Shown: positions 35,490 to 44,792 of the stretch, piece by piece
How the letters are laid out: every line of letters starts with the position of its first letter
How positions within the stretch are numbered: position 1 is the first letter of the stretch
Source: Acidimicrobiales bacterium
GTDB taxonomy: Bacteria > Actinomycetota > Acidimicrobiia > Acidimicrobiales > Poriferisodalaceae
Direction of reading: 5' to 3'
DNA length: 64,000 nucleotides
Assembly: GCA_041394185.1 (NCBI GenBank)
Contig: JAWKIQ010000003.1
Location: 744,001-808,000, forward strand
The notes under the pieces: generated by a model
What the model was told of the DNA's origin: nothing
What the model saw: the letters and a program-made list of their open reading frames with translations, nothing else
The model's database searches: none
Program-made: the position numbers and the translations under genes

Positions 35490-37106
35490 ATGGGCCACGG
35501 TGCGCTGCAGGCACTGGGCGGGATCGGCCTGTTCCTGCTCGGCATGCACGTGATGACCGACGGCCTCAAGCAGTTGGCAGGCGGCTCGCTGAAGGCCGCA
35601 CTGCGCCGCTGGACCCGCAGCCCGACAAGCGGCGCCGCCGTCGGGGCGGTTTCGACCGCGGTGATCCAATCGTCGAGCGCCACCACCGTCACCGCCATCG
35701 GCTTCGTCGGAGCGGGGCTGATCACCTTCGCCGAGGCACTGGGCATCATCTTCGGTGCCAACATCGGCACGACCATCACCGGCTGGCTGGTCGCCCTGTT
35801 CGGGTTCAAAGTTCCGCTCGGCACCGTCGCCCTCGCATTGGCCTTCGCCGGTGCGATGATCACGACGTTCACCCGTGGATGGCTGGCAGGGGCCGGGACC
35901 GCCATCGCCGGTTTCGCATTGGTGTTCATAGGCATCGATTTCCTGCAGGCGGGCCTGGGAAGCCTGCAAGACACGATCTCGCCCGACTCGTTTCCGGCCA
36001 ACACGATGTGGGGGCGGGTCCAGCTGGTCGGCATCGGCATCGTCGTCACCCTGGTGACTCAGTCGTCCAGCGCGGGCGTGGCGATGGCCATCACGGCAGT
36101 GAACGCGGGCACCATCAGCTTCCCCCAGGCCGCAGCAGTGGTCATCGGAATGGATGTAGGCACGACATCCACCGCCGCGTTCGCCACCATCGGCGGCTCT
36201 ACCCAGGTCAGGCGCACCGGCCTGGCACACGTGATCTACAACCTGCTGACAGCGGTGTTCGCATACTTCCTTCTGATCCCCTATGTGGGGATGGTCGAAC
36301 GGCTGGGAAGTGACACCACAGACGACCCCGAGCTCTTGCTGGTGGGGTTCCACACCCTCTTCAACGGGCTGGGCGTATTGGCCGTGCTGCCCTTTGCCCG
36401 CCAATTCGCCGCACTGGTCGAGCGGATTGTTCCGGTACCAGACGACGACCTCGCCCACAGGTTGGAACCGCGCCTGTTGAACGATCCAGAGCTAGCGCTG
36501 TCGGTGGCCGAACAGACCTTGAAGGAGATCGCTGCTGCGGGTGCAGCCCTGTTCCTCGATCAGGTCGACCATCCCAGACAAAGCCACTCCGGTGAATACA
36601 GCGCTCTCCTCGATGCCCTGGCATCTACGCGCACCTACCTCGCCAGGGTCGACTCGAGATCACAGGGCGACAACGCCATCGCCCACCACACCGCGCTGAT
36701 GCACGCGGCCGACCACATCGAGCGGCTGATCGACCGCCTCGACAGGGCCAACATGATCGCCGTGGTAGCCACCGACGAAACCCTCACCGACGCCACACGG
36801 GTTGTGCGCGGACAGGTGGGCAGGTTCGCCACATGGCTCGGCGGCGGTGCCGAACTGGCCCCAGATGACGTGGAGGTGGTTGCCAGAGGGTTGGATGCAC
36901 ACCGACGGCTCTATCGCAACCGCCAGATATCTGAGGCCATAACCAACCAGACGTCGGCCGAGCAGGTGGACGAACGCCTGGACGCCATGCGCTGGCTGGT
37001 CCGGGTGGCCGCTCACGTGTGGCGTGTCAACATCTACCTGTCGCCCCCGTGGACCGCGCCCGTTGCGCATTCGCCGCTGGCCCAGAGGCTGGAGACCGGC
37101 GACTAG
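35490..37106 (+). CDS. Na/Pi-cotransporter family protein
   Basis: This 538-residue membrane protein has two inverted repeats with the PF02690 signatures 'VIQSSSATTVTAIGFVGAG' and 'LVTQSSSAGVAMAITAV', each followed by a Gly-rich segment ('GANIGTTITGWLV', 'GMDVGTTSTAAFATIGG'). It has about 8-9 transmembrane helices. The last ~200 residues are a soluble helical PhoU-like region ('HTALMHAADHIERLIDRLDR'). The family moves phosphate with sodium. A TATGGT box 6 nt before the ATG and no Shine-Dalgarno suggest a leaderless mRNA. Confidence 0.88.
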   Translation: MGHGALQALGGIGLFLLGMHVMTDGLKQLAGGSLKAALRRWTRSPTSGAAVGAVSTAVIQSSSATTVTAIGFVGAGLITFAEALGIIFGANIGTTITGWLVALFGFKVPLGTVALALAFAGAMITTFTRGWLAGAGTAIAGFALVFIGIDFLQAGLGSLQDTISPDSFPANTMWGRVQLVGIGIVVTLVTQSSSAGVAMAITAVNAGTISFPQAAAVVIGMDVGTTSTAAFATIGGSTQVRRTGLAHVIYNLLTAVFAYFLLIPYVGMVERLGSDTTDDPELLLVGFHTLFNGLGVLAVLPFARQFAALVERIVPVPDDDLAHRLEPRLLNDPELALSVAEQTLKEIAAAGAALFLDQVDHPRQSHSGEYSALLDALASTRTYLARVDSRSQGDNAIAHHTALMHAADHIERLIDRLDRANMIAVVATDETLTDATRVVRGQVGRFATWLGGGAELAPDDVEVVARGLDAHRRLYRNRQISEAITNQTSAEQVDERLDAMRWLVRVAAHVWRVNIYLSPPWTAPVAHSPLAQRLETGD

Positions 37107-37115
37107 CAAACCGGC

Positions 37116-38033
37116 CTAGACCGCCTTGTACAGGCCGGGCTCGACCTCGGTCGCCTCGCCTCTCTCGAGCATCCGCGCCACATGCAACTCGGCTGTTCGA
37201 AGCTCGACCTTGGTGGCGAACGACAATTCGACGGTGGGCCTGTAAACGAACCGGCGCCGAGCCATCTCGGCCAGCGTGCGAGGCTCGGCGAGGAACTCGA
37301 GCATCTCGGAGTGCCGTTTGTCGATCACTGCGTGGAAGCCGTCGATCATCTCGATGTAGGCGGCGCGTCCCTCGATGACACCCTTGTGGTGAAAGGTGAC
37401 GTACCAGTCAGCCTCGACCTCGCGGGCCTTCTGGAGGCTGTCGTCGAACTGTTCGAGGCTGGACCAGGCATCGCCGTAATAGGGCCCGAACCCGGTCAGG
37501 TCGATGTCGCTCAGGAAGAAAACGCCGCCATCGATGTAGAAACCGCTGTGACCGCGGGTGTGGCCGGGCAGATGCATCGCCTCGACGGCGATCTCGCCCA
37601 GGTCGAACCTGTGCCCGTCACCGAACCCGGTTGCGTCGGGTCGGGGTGCGTAGTGATACTCCTCGACGAACTTGATGGCGTTCTCCTGACGCAGCTCGTC
37701 TTCCTCGTAACCGAAGACATCGAGCAGCCCGTCGAGGCTCTGCACACCGACGAGGTCGTCGTGATGGGCCATCACCCTGGCGCTGGCGAAGGTCCCGTTT
37801 CCGGCCACGTGGTCTTCGTGGGCGTGGGAGTTGACCACGACATCGACGCTGACCGGAGCACCCCCTCGATCCACAACACACACCGATGGATCGATCAGCA
37901 TGGTCTCGGCCCGACCGCGGACCACTATCGAGTTGCCGCTGGGGTATTTCCCATTCTCGGCTCCGACCAGCACGCTGACCCGGTCGGTCAGCTTCAACTC
38001 GTCGTCGCCCCAGGATGCGATGGGCGTACTCAT
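37116..38033 (-). CDS. MBL-fold metallo-hydrolase
   Basis: A 305-residue metallo-beta-lactamase-fold enzyme. The binuclear metal motif is 'NSHAHEDHVAGN' (HxHxDH); the next ligands are in 'MHLPGHTRGHSGFYIDG' (His) and 'VFFLSDIDLTGFGPYYG' (Asp). A C-terminal helical ~90-residue region resembles the LACTB2-type substrate cap. Its start overlaps the stop of the C26 amidotransferase (ATGA), so the pair are coupled. The substrate is unknown; hydrolysis of a thioester or lactone intermediate would fit the context. Confidence 0.88.
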   Translation of the reverse strand: MSTPIASWGDDELKLTDRVSVLVGAENGKYPSGNSIVVRGRAETMLIDPSVCVVDRGGAPVSVDVVVNSHAHEDHVAGNGTFASARVMAHHDDLVGVQSLDGLLDVFGYEEDELRQENAIKFVEEYHYAPRPDATGFGDGHRFDLGEIAVEAMHLPGHTRGHSGFYIDGGVFFLSDIDLTGFGPYYGDAWSSLEQFDDSLQKAREVEADWYVTFHHKGVIEGRAAYIEMIDGFHAVIDKRHSEMLEFLAEPRTLAEMARRRFVYRPTVELSFATKVELRTAELHVARMLERGEATEVEPGLYKAV

Positions 38034-38737
38034 GCGTCGACCATGGCCCGCTGGACCAGCCAGGTGAAACACGGGTCGTTGGGTCGGGTGTTCATCATCT
38101 CGGGGTGCCACTGGACGGCAAAGACCGAATCGCCGCTCTCGACGACCTCGACCACGCCGTCGTCGCTGCGGCCAGACACCACCAGCCCGTTGCCGACGTC
38201 GCCAACCGTTTGGTGGTGAAGGCTGTTCACCTCGATGCCCTGGCCGTACAGGTCGAAGCCCCTGGTGCCTTCGACCAGTTCGACGCGGTGCACCGGTACC
38301 TCGGGAAGCTGCTCGTAGCGGCTGTGTTGCGGCACGTGCTGTTCCAACGTGCCGCCGTGGGCCACGTTGATCAGCTGGAGGCCACGACATATACCCAGAA
38401 CCGGGATACCCCGCCGAACGGCGGCCTCGTACAGGGCCAACTCGAGCGAATCGCGTTCGCCCTCGACCACGCTGACCTCGGGGTGACGCTCGGCGCCGTA
38501 GCGGTCGGGGGCGATGTCTGCACCACCCGTCAACAACAGACCGTCGAGGCGGTCGACGATGGCGTCGGCATCGACGTCGACGGGCAGGTGGACAGGAAGC
38601 CCGCCGGCCTCGATGACCCCGCGGGCGTAGTCGGTGACATAGAGGTCGAGCGAAAGCCCCTCGAGGGGCCCCTCGAACCCCTGGACCTGGCGGCCGTATT
38701 TCCTTCTGCCTGGTAGCCCGATGAGCGGAGACCCCAA
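38030..38737 (-). CDS. Class-I glutamine amidotransferase, PuuD-like (second copy)
   Basis: The 235-residue peptidase-C26 protein carries 'LLLTGGADIAPDRYG', nucleophile 'LGICRGLQLINVA' (Cys ~118), 'NSLHHQTVGD' and 'VQWHPEMMN'. It is a paralogue of the protein at 10.0-10.7 kb with the same motif set. The start is TTG with AGGAAGG about 7 nt upstream. It is divergent from the alpha/beta hydrolase and GS-like ligase genes, which again pairs a gamma-glutamyl hydrolase with a ligase. Likely function: hydrolysis of a gamma-glutamyl amide. Confidence 0.87.
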   Translation of the reverse strand: MGSPLIGLPGRRKYGRQVQGFEGPLEGLSLDLYVTDYARGVIEAGGLPVHLPVDVDADAIVDRLDGLLLTGGADIAPDRYGAERHPEVSVVEGERDSLELALYEAAVRRGIPVLGICRGLQLINVAHGGTLEQHVPQHSRYEQLPEVPVHRVELVEGTRGFDLYGQGIEVNSLHHQTVGDVGNGLVVSGRSDDGVVEVVESGDSVFAVQWHPEMMNTRPNDPCFTWLVQRAMVDA

Positions 38738-38824
38738 CAGTCGACCTTCCTGTCTTGTCCGGCCGCCGCGACCGGATGCACTCCAGCGAGGCTAGCGATT
38801 GAGGCACGACTACTGTTTGCCCGA

Positions 38825-39625
38825 ATGGCCATACCTTCGGACCACGTCGACCACGAGATTGCCTGGCGCGAGGCGGGCAACGGCGACCCGATCGTTTTCC
38901 TGCACGGGCTCGGCGGCACGCGTATGGCGTGGGAGGCCCAACTGACCGACCTGGGCGACCACTACCGATGCCTGGCCTGGGACATGCCCGGTTACGGAGG
39001 CTCGAGGCCGGTGGTGCCGTTGACGTTCGAGGCCATAGCCGATGCGGTGGCACGCCTCCTCGACCTGGTCGAGATCGACAAGGCCCATCTGTGCGGCCTG
39101 TCGTTCGGCGGGCAGCATGCCCAGCATGTGGCGTTGCGCCACCCGGACAGGGTCAACGGTCTGATCCTGGTCGACACCAGCCCGGCGTTTGGCCTCGACG
39201 GCACCGACCCGGACGAATGGCGGGCGTCGCGCCTGGACGCAATCGACGCCGGGCTCACCCCGGCCCAAATCGCTGCTGACGTGATCTCTTCGATAGCCGC
39301 GCCCGGGTTCTCGGGGCCCGAGTACGACAGGGCCGTCGCCGCCTTCGCCAGCATCGACCCGGCCGGTTTCAGGGCCGCGTGCGACTGTCTGGTCACCCAC
39401 GACGTGCGCGACCGTCTCAGACACATCGAGGTTCCCGCGCTGGTGGTGTTCGGCGAACTCGACTTCGAGACCCCCGCCGCATACAGCCGTCTGATCGCCG
39501 ACCTGATCGGCGAGTCCGAGTTGTTCGAAATCGCCGGAGCCGGCCACCTGGTGCCGTCGGAAGCCCCCGAGATACTGAACGCCCTGATCCGTCGGTTCAT
39601 GGCCACGACTACTGTTCTCGGCTGA
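38825..39625 (+). CDS. Alpha/beta hydrolase
   Basis: A 266-residue protein of the 3-oxoadipate enol-lactonase-like branch. The oxyanion motif is 'FLHGLGGT', the nucleophile elbow 'LCGLSFGGQ' (Ser), the acid in 'VFGELDFETP', and the His in 'AGAGHLVPSEAP'. A TACTGT box 8 nt before the ATG and no Shine-Dalgarno suggest leaderless transcription. The ligase gene follows 43 nt later on the same strand. The substrate is not known. Confidence 0.88.
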   Translation: MAIPSDHVDHEIAWREAGNGDPIVFLHGLGGTRMAWEAQLTDLGDHYRCLAWDMPGYGGSRPVVPLTFEAIADAVARLLDLVEIDKAHLCGLSFGGQHAQHVALRHPDRVNGLILVDTSPAFGLDGTDPDEWRASRLDAIDAGLTPAQIAADVISSIAAPGFSGPEYDRAVAAFASIDPAGFRAACDCLVTHDVRDRLRHIEVPALVVFGELDFETPAAYSRLIADLIGESELFEIAGAGHLVPSEAPEILNALIRRFMATTTVLG

Positions 39626-39668
39626 GGGCCCAGCCCGACGCATCCGCCTCACGACCACGAGGAGCAAG

Positions 39669-40982
39669 ATGACCGGATACGACCGAATCAGGGTCATGTG
39701 GCCCGACCACCTCGGCCTGCCCCGCGGCAAATATCTTCCGGCCCGGCTGGCCGACCGGGGCACCGCTCACTGCGTGACCACCTTCGCCCTCGGCTACGAC
39801 CGCAGCATGATCCCCGCCCCGGGGTCTTACCTGCTGGAGGGGCTGCGAGATGTGCTGTCGACCTTCGACCCGTTGGCCGTGCGCCCTGGGTGGGAAGACG
39901 ACCGGACAGGGGTGGCGGTCGGCCACCTGACCTTCGAGGGCGAGCCCTACACCTACTCAGCGCGTTACGCGCTGCAGCAGGCCATCAGCGCCTGGGAAGA
40001 CCTGGGATACCGCCCCAAGGTCGGTATCGAGCTTGAGGCCTACGTTCTCCAACCCGACGGCGAGGGCGGCTGGGAACGCTGGCAGACCCCGCGCTCGATG
40101 GTCTACGGAACCGGAAAGGCCGCAGACCCCGACGGCCTGATAGACGACATCATGCGCACCGCTTGGGCCAGCGGGTTCAAACTCGAGTCGATCAACGCCG
40201 AGTTCGACGAGTCGCAGTTCGAGCTGACCCTCGAGTACGACGACGCTCTCAAGGCCGCAGACGACGCGTTCTTGTTCAGGGTGCTGGCCCGCGAGGTCGC
40301 GCTGGACCACGGCCTCGACCTGACGTTCCTGGGCAAGCCGTTCGTGGGGCTCGCCGGCAGCGGCGTACACGTCAATTTCTCGCTCCAGGACACCCACGAG
40401 AACAACGCGTTCTACGACGCCGACACGGCCGATGGCCTGTCGTCGCTGGCCAAACAGTGCATCGCCGGGCTGGTCCGCCACCACCGCGCCCTCGGTGCGC
40501 TGTGCGCGCCGACCGTCAACGCCTATCGCAGGCTGCAACCCGGCGCCCTCAACGGATACTGGGCCAACTGGGGCTACGAACACCGCTGTGCGGCCAACCG
40601 CATCCCAGACGGTCGCGGATCATCGACGCGTATCGAGAACCGAATCGCCGACGGTGCGGTGAACGTGCATCTCGGAATCGCAGCGGTGCTGCAGGCGGCC
40701 CGGCTGGGCGTGGTCAACGAGCTCGAATGCCCCGAACCCCTCACCACCGACGGGTTCGAAGAGGTCAACACCGACGTGTGCGTGGCATCCAGCCTCAACG
40801 CCGCGCTCGACGACCTCGAGGCCGACCCGACATTCGTCGAAGCCGTTGGCGCCGACGTCTGCGCAAACTATGTGGCCAACAAGCGCCACGAGTGGGAGCG
40901 CTACATCGAGGTGGTCGGCACCGACGAACTGGGCGAGAACGTCACGTCCTGGGAACTCGACCAGTACCTGATGTTCCACTGA
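39669..40982 (+). CDS. Glutamine-synthetase-like gamma-glutamyl ligase (paralogue 2)
   Basis: The 437-residue GS-fold enzyme has metal motif 1 'VGIELEAYVLQ', motif 2 'NAEFDESQFELTLEY', the His motif 'GSGVHVNFSL' (where the second His of HVH is Asn), and 'TRIENRIADGAVNVHLG'. The beta-grasp N-terminus is short ('MTGYDRIRVMWPDHLGLPRG'). It resembles glutamate-amine ligases more than GlnA. The ATG follows GAGGAG. Together with the amidotransferases on both sides it probably makes a gamma-glutamyl derivative for import-coupled catabolism. Confidence 0.86.
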   Translation: MTGYDRIRVMWPDHLGLPRGKYLPARLADRGTAHCVTTFALGYDRSMIPAPGSYLLEGLRDVLSTFDPLAVRPGWEDDRTGVAVGHLTFEGEPYTYSARYALQQAISAWEDLGYRPKVGIELEAYVLQPDGEGGWERWQTPRSMVYGTGKAADPDGLIDDIMRTAWASGFKLESINAEFDESQFELTLEYDDALKAADDAFLFRVLAREVALDHGLDLTFLGKPFVGLAGSGVHVNFSLQDTHENNAFYDADTADGLSSLAKQCIAGLVRHHRALGALCAPTVNAYRRLQPGALNGYWANWGYEHRCAANRIPDGRGSSTRIENRIADGAVNVHLGIAAVLQAARLGVVNELECPEPLTTDGFEEVNTDVCVASSLNAALDDLEADPTFVEAVGADVCANYVANKRHEWERYIEVVGTDELGENVTSWELDQYLMFH

Positions 40983-40998
40983 CCTGCTCTTTCGAGCC

Positions 40999-41739
40999 TC
41001 AGGTGGCGTTGGGGCGGGGAACGAAATCGCTGGAGGCAACCTCGTCGACGAACCAGTCGACCAGCGCATGACATTGTTCGATGTTGCGCTGCTCGTGCTG
41101 CAGCATGTCGGCGATCATCGCATCGTGGTCGAGCCCGTTCTCGGCCATGTACTCGTCGCTGGCCATCGCCAGGAACCCGGTCATGTGGTCGTGGTCGACC
41201 TCGGGGTGGAACTGGGTGCCGAGGGTCCGGCCCAACCTGATGAGCTGAACCGAGTTCGCGTTCTGGGCGAGCACTTCGACGCCGGCAGGTGGAATGAACC
41301 GATCGTGATGCCACTCGAACCAGGGGCCGGGCCCGATCGGGTTCGAGCCTTCGACCGCCTCGATCTCGAACCAGCCGATGGCGGCGCTAGGCATCTCCTC
41401 GACCCTTCCACCGAAGGCATCGGCGATGATCTGGCCCCCGAAGCAAACACCCAGCACCGGCGTGCCGCTGTCGTGGCTTTGCCTCACCAGCTCGAGCTCG
41501 CGATGGATCCATGAGCCGATCTCGTCTTTGCGGGTGAGCGACCGAACCGAACCCATCACCACCAGCATGTCGTAGCCCGCTATGTCGGGGAACGGCTCTG
41601 CTGCGTCGGGCTGGTCATAGTCGAGGGTCACAAAGTGGGTGTCGACTTCGTAGCCACGCTGGCGGAGACGCACCTCGACCTGCGACGCGGGCCCATCTGG
41701 TTCGTGGGCGAACACCAGCGCCCTGGGGTTAGACGACAT
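40999..41739 (-). CDS. Type 1 glutamine amidotransferase (GMP-synthase-like)
   Basis: A 246-residue GATase-1 domain protein: 'DMLVVMGSVRS', nucleophile 'VLGVCFGGQIIADAFGG' (Cys ~97), 'WFEWHHDRF' and 'GTQFHPEVDHDHMTGF' (His-x-Glu). This branch differs from PuuD and contains stand-alone gamma-glutamyl hydrolases or amide transferases. TAGGGT lies 7 nt upstream of the ATG with no Shine-Dalgarno (leaderless). The gene shares a 161-nt divergent promoter region with the ABC transporter operon, implying co-regulation. Confidence 0.86.
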   Translation of the reverse strand: MSSNPRALVFAHEPDGPASQVEVRLRQRGYEVDTHFVTLDYDQPDAAEPFPDIAGYDMLVVMGSVRSLTRKDEIGSWIHRELELVRQSHDSGTPVLGVCFGGQIIADAFGGRVEEMPSAAIGWFEIEAVEGSNPIGPGPWFEWHHDRFIPPAGVEVLAQNANSVQLIRLGRTLGTQFHPEVDHDHMTGFLAMASDEYMAENGLDHDAMIADMLQHEQRNIEQCHALVDWFVDEVASSDFVPRPNAT

Positions 41740-41838
41740 TCGCCAGACCCTAGACGGTCCGCAACACAACGCGTCAGGTGTCGAGACCCCATCGGCGACG
41801 GAGGGCCGGCGACAGATGTCGGCCATACGACATCAGAT

Positions 41839-41854
41839 CGTTTGCCAGCAAACG
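41839..41854. promoter_or_regulatory. Perfect 16-bp palindrome, candidate operator
   Basis: CGTTTGC-CA-GCAAACG is a perfect inverted repeat that contains the -35 hexamer of the ABC-transporter promoter. A repressor bound here would block RNA polymerase. The regulator is unknown; the MarR gene at the far end of the operon (48.1-48.6 kb) is one candidate by proximity. Confidence 0.7.
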
Positions 41855-41870
41855 ACCTCTTCTCTAGTCT
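41842..41870 (+). promoter_or_regulatory. Sigma-70-type promoter of the ABC transporter operon
   Basis: TTGCCA (41842-41847) and TAGTCT (41865-41870) are separated by exactly 17 nt. The binding-protein ATG is 31 nt further on, after AAGGAGGGA. This is the clearest promoter in the window. Confidence 0.7.
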
Positions 41871-41900
41871 GCGCAGGTACATCAAGGAGGGACCCTCACC

Positions 41901-43163
41901 ATGAACCGCAAGCTCTTGTTTGCGCTGTTGGCGGTACTGGCGATTTTCGCCGCCGCTTGCGGCGACAGCGACACCGATTCGTCCGACACCACCGAAGCAT
42001 CTTCTGACACCACCGAGGCCTCGGGCGGCTCGGGTGGCGAGTCGATGGCAGGCCTCGACATCGACGCCATCCTGGCGGCCGACCTCGACAACTGCGCCGA
42101 GGCTCCCACCGGTGAGCCGATCAAGGCCGGCATGGCCATGGACTTCTCCGACGTCGTCGGCTTCGTCGACATCCCGGGCTCGAAGCTGGTCCCCTTCGTA
42201 GCCGAGAAGATCAACTGCGCAGGTGGCATCGACGGCCGTCCGGTCGAGGTCGAGGTGCGCGAGGTCGGTGACGACGCCGCCCTTGCGACCCAAGAGCTGC
42301 TCGACTGGGGCGCCCAGTTCCTGATCGGCCCGCCGTTCGCCGACTTCGCCCTGCCGATCCTGCAGACCACCGGCGGCGAGGTTCCGCTGTTCGTGGCCGC
42401 ATCGACCGAGCCGACCCTGGCCGATGCCAGCATCAACTCGTACCTGGTCACCTTCGACGACTACGGCCAGGCCGAAGCTGCCGCCCAGTGGGCCTACGAC
42501 CAGGGCATCACCAGGGCGATCCTGTTCACCGAAGGCGCAGGCATCCCCTACACCGGTGTCAACCCAGACGCATTCGCAGCCAAGTTCACCGAACTCGGCG
42601 GCGAGGTCGTCAGCACCCAGACCTACATCTGGGGCGCCGACACCGACTTCTCCAGCCAGGTGAACGAGATCGCTGGCATCTCCGAGAACAATGAGGTCGT
42701 CTACTCGGCCGCCCTCGCATTCCAGGTGACGGCACTTCGTGGCCAGCTCGAGGGCCAGGGCCTCGACGGCCTCACCTACATCGGCACCGACGCCATGGAC
42801 GCCACCGGCATCCAGTTCGAGGCCAACAACGAGGGCATCGCCCACACCCCGCACACCTCGATCACCCCAGGCGATCGCATCGACACCCTGCTGGCCGACT
42901 ACGAGGCGGCCAACGGCGAAGCGCTCGAGAGCCGTGGGTTCATGGCTCTGTACGTCGACTCGTTGTTCCTGGGCATCCAGGGCATGCTCGACTGTGGCTG
43001 CGACGACCCGGTTGGCATCGGTGAGGCCGTCAAGCAGATCTCGGGCTTCCAGGGTCTGTCCGGCGAGATCACCTACGCAGGCACCAACGGCATCCCGCCC
43101 AAGGCCGTGCCGATCAACCGCATCGTCGACGGTGTCGACACCCTCGTCGCCACGATCGGCTGA
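41901..43163 (+). CDS. ABC transporter substrate-binding lipoprotein (branched-chain/amide type)
   Basis: A 420-residue type-I periplasmic-binding-fold protein. The signal peptide ends in the lipobox 'IFAAAC', followed by a Ser/Thr/Glu-rich linker. The mature domain shows 'IKAGMAMDFSDVVGFVDIPG', 'FVAEKINCAGGIDGRPVEVE' and 'LTYIGTDAMDATG', the LivJ/Peripla_BP_6 pattern. It captures ligand outside the membrane for the permeases encoded downstream. A strong AAGGAGGGA and a defined promoter precede it. Specificity (amino acid, amide or amine) cannot be read; the ligase at the operon end suggests an amine-containing compound. Confidence 0.92.
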   Translation: MNRKLLFALLAVLAIFAAACGDSDTDSSDTTEASSDTTEASGGSGGESMAGLDIDAILAADLDNCAEAPTGEPIKAGMAMDFSDVVGFVDIPGSKLVPFVAEKINCAGGIDGRPVEVEVREVGDDAALATQELLDWGAQFLIGPPFADFALPILQTTGGEVPLFVAASTEPTLADASINSYLVTFDDYGQAEAAAQWAYDQGITRAILFTEGAGIPYTGVNPDAFAAKFTELGGEVVSTQTYIWGADTDFSSQVNEIAGISENNEVVYSAALAFQVTALRGQLEGQGLDGLTYIGTDAMDATGIQFEANNEGIAHTPHTSITPGDRIDTLLADYEAANGEALESRGFMALYVDSLFLGIQGMLDCGCDDPVGIGEAVKQISGFQGLSGEITYAGTNGIPPKAVPINRIVDGVDTLVATIG

Positions 43164-43166
43164 CAA

Positions 43167-43868
43167 ATGCTCGAAGTGTCGGGGCTCACAACCAAATACG
43201 GAGCCATCTCGGCACTGCGCGAAGTAAGCCTGCGCGTTGGGTCCGGTGAGGTCGTCGGCCTCATCGGACCCAACGGCGCCGGCAAGACCACCCTGCTGAA
43301 CACCGTCGCCGGCCTACTTTCGCCCAGCGCGGGCTCGGTCAGGCTCGACGGCGCCGACATCACAGGCGCGGCACCCGAATCACTGCTGCGCTCGGGACTG
43401 GCACTGGTACCCGAGCACCGACGAATCTTCGTCGACCTCACGGTCGAGGAGAACCTGAAGATCGGCGGGGCAACCGTCAACGCCAAAGAGCGTTCGGCCC
43501 TGCTCGACGAGATGGCCGAACAGTTCCCTGTGCTGAGAGCCAAGTGGACCACCTCGGCCGGGTACCTGTCTGGTGGCGAAGCCCAGCAACTGGCCATCGC
43601 CAGAGCCTTGATGTCCAAACCCAGGCTGTTGATGATGGACGAACCATCCCTGGGGTTGGCACCGGTGCTGGTCGATGTGGTCTTCGAGCTGATCGAATCG
43701 CTGCGGGCACAGGGCCGCACCCTGCTGGTGGTAGAGCAGAATGCCACCCGCATGCTTCAGGTGGCCGACCGTGCATACGTTCTGCGCAGCGGCGAGGTGG
43801 CCGCCGAGGGCACCGGTGCCGAGCTGCGTGAACGAGAAGACCTGTTCGACACCTTCGTCGGGTCCTAG
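43167..43868 (+). CDS. livF: ABC transporter ATP-binding protein LivF
   Basis: A 233-residue ATPase with Walker A 'GPNGAGKTTLLN', the signature motif 'LSGGEAQQLAIARALM', Walker B 'RLLMMDEPSLGLAP' and the switch His replaced in position by 'VVEQNA', as is usual in LivF. It starts 3 nt after the binding-protein stop. With the LivG domain of the fusion protein it forms the heterodimeric motor of the transporter. Confidence 0.93.
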   Translation: MLEVSGLTTKYGAISALREVSLRVGSGEVVGLIGPNGAGKTTLLNTVAGLLSPSAGSVRLDGADITGAAPESLLRSGLALVPEHRRIFVDLTVEENLKIGGATVNAKERSALLDEMAEQFPVLRAKWTTSAGYLSGGEAQQLAIARALMSKPRLLMMDEPSLGLAPVLVDVVFELIESLRAQGRTLLVVEQNATRMLQVADRAYVLRSGEVAAEGTGAELREREDLFDTFVGS

Positions 43869-43904
43869 CCAGAAACTCAAAGCCAGACAGGCCTGAATCC
43901 CCAA

Positions 43905-44792
43905 ATGGTAGAGCTCACCCAGAACCTGATCGACGGCCTAGGCAGGGGAAGCATCTACGCCCTCTTGGCCCTCGGTGTAGCCGTGATCTTCGGCGTCATG
44001 CACCTGCTCAACTTCGCACACGGAGAGCTCATAACCGTCGCCGGATACGCCAGCTATGCCGTGTTTCAACAGGGTTGGTCGTGGTACCTGGCGGTGCCGC
44101 TGATCATCGTCGTGTCGATCCTCACCGCCCTCGCCATCGAATGGGTTGCCTTCAGCCGGGTGCGAGGCGGGTCCGATTTCACCTTGCTGTTGACATCGTT
44201 TGGCGTGCACTTCGTGGTGTCGGCCATCTTCTTGATGTACGTGTCGGCCTCGGTGAAGACCTTCGAACGCCCCGGTTGGGTGACCAACACCTACTCGGTC
44301 GGTTCGCTCAACATCGAGGTGTTCGACACGGTCGTGATCGTGGTGACCATCTTGACCCTGGTCGGAACCACGCTGTTGCTGCAACGCACGATGTTCGGCC
44401 TGGCCCTGCGCGCCGCGGCCGCCGACTTCGACACGGCCCGGCTGATGGGTGTGAAGTCGAACTCGGTCATCCGGGGTGCATTTGCTCTGTCTGGCCTGCT
44501 CGCCGGAATCGCCGGCGTCTTCTGGCTCATGAGGGCCGGCAGCACCACACCCACCGCCGGTATCGACCCGATGCTGAAGGGTGTGCTGGCCGCGCTCATC
44601 GGCGGGCTCGGCAGTCTCAGGGGCGCGGTGATAGGTGGGCTGGCACTGGGGCTGGCCGAGGTTCTGTTGCGGTCGCGTTTGCCCGACGGCATCGCCAGCC
44701 TGACCGAGGGCTTCGTGTTCCTCCTCATAGCTCTGCTGTTCATATTCCGACCCCAAGGCATCATCTCGGTGTCGCACGCCGCGAGGGTCTGA
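43905..44792 (+). CDS. livH: Branched-chain-type ABC permease LivH
   Basis: The 295-residue inner-membrane permease has about 8 transmembrane helices and the LivH sequence 'GSIYALLALGVAVIFGVMHL', 'NFAHGELITVAGYASYAVF' and the cytoplasmic coupling segment 'ALRAAAADFDTARLMGV' that contacts the ATPase. It continues with 'LIGGLGSLRGAVIGGLALG'. Its stop overlaps the start of the LivM-LivG fusion by one base (TGATG). Confidence 0.92.
   Translation: MVELTQNLIDGLGRGSIYALLALGVAVIFGVMHLLNFAHGELITVAGYASYAVFQQGWSWYLAVPLIIVVSILTALAIEWVAFSRVRGGSDFTLLLTSFGVHFVVSAIFLMYVSASVKTFERPGWVTNTYSVGSLNIEVFDTVVIVVTILTLVGTTLLLQRTMFGLALRAAAADFDTARLMGVKSNSVIRGAFALSGLLAGIAGVFWLMRAGSTTPTAGIDPMLKGVLAALIGGLGSLRGAVIGGLALGLAEVLLRSRLPDGIASLTEGFVFLLIALLFIFRPQGIISVSHAARV

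Noticed and set aside
37116..39053. Extended 645-residue version of the MBL hydrolase
   Set aside because: The first ~340 codons are Arg/Pro-rich and lie inside the amidotransferase gene in another frame; the domain begins at the ATG at 38033.
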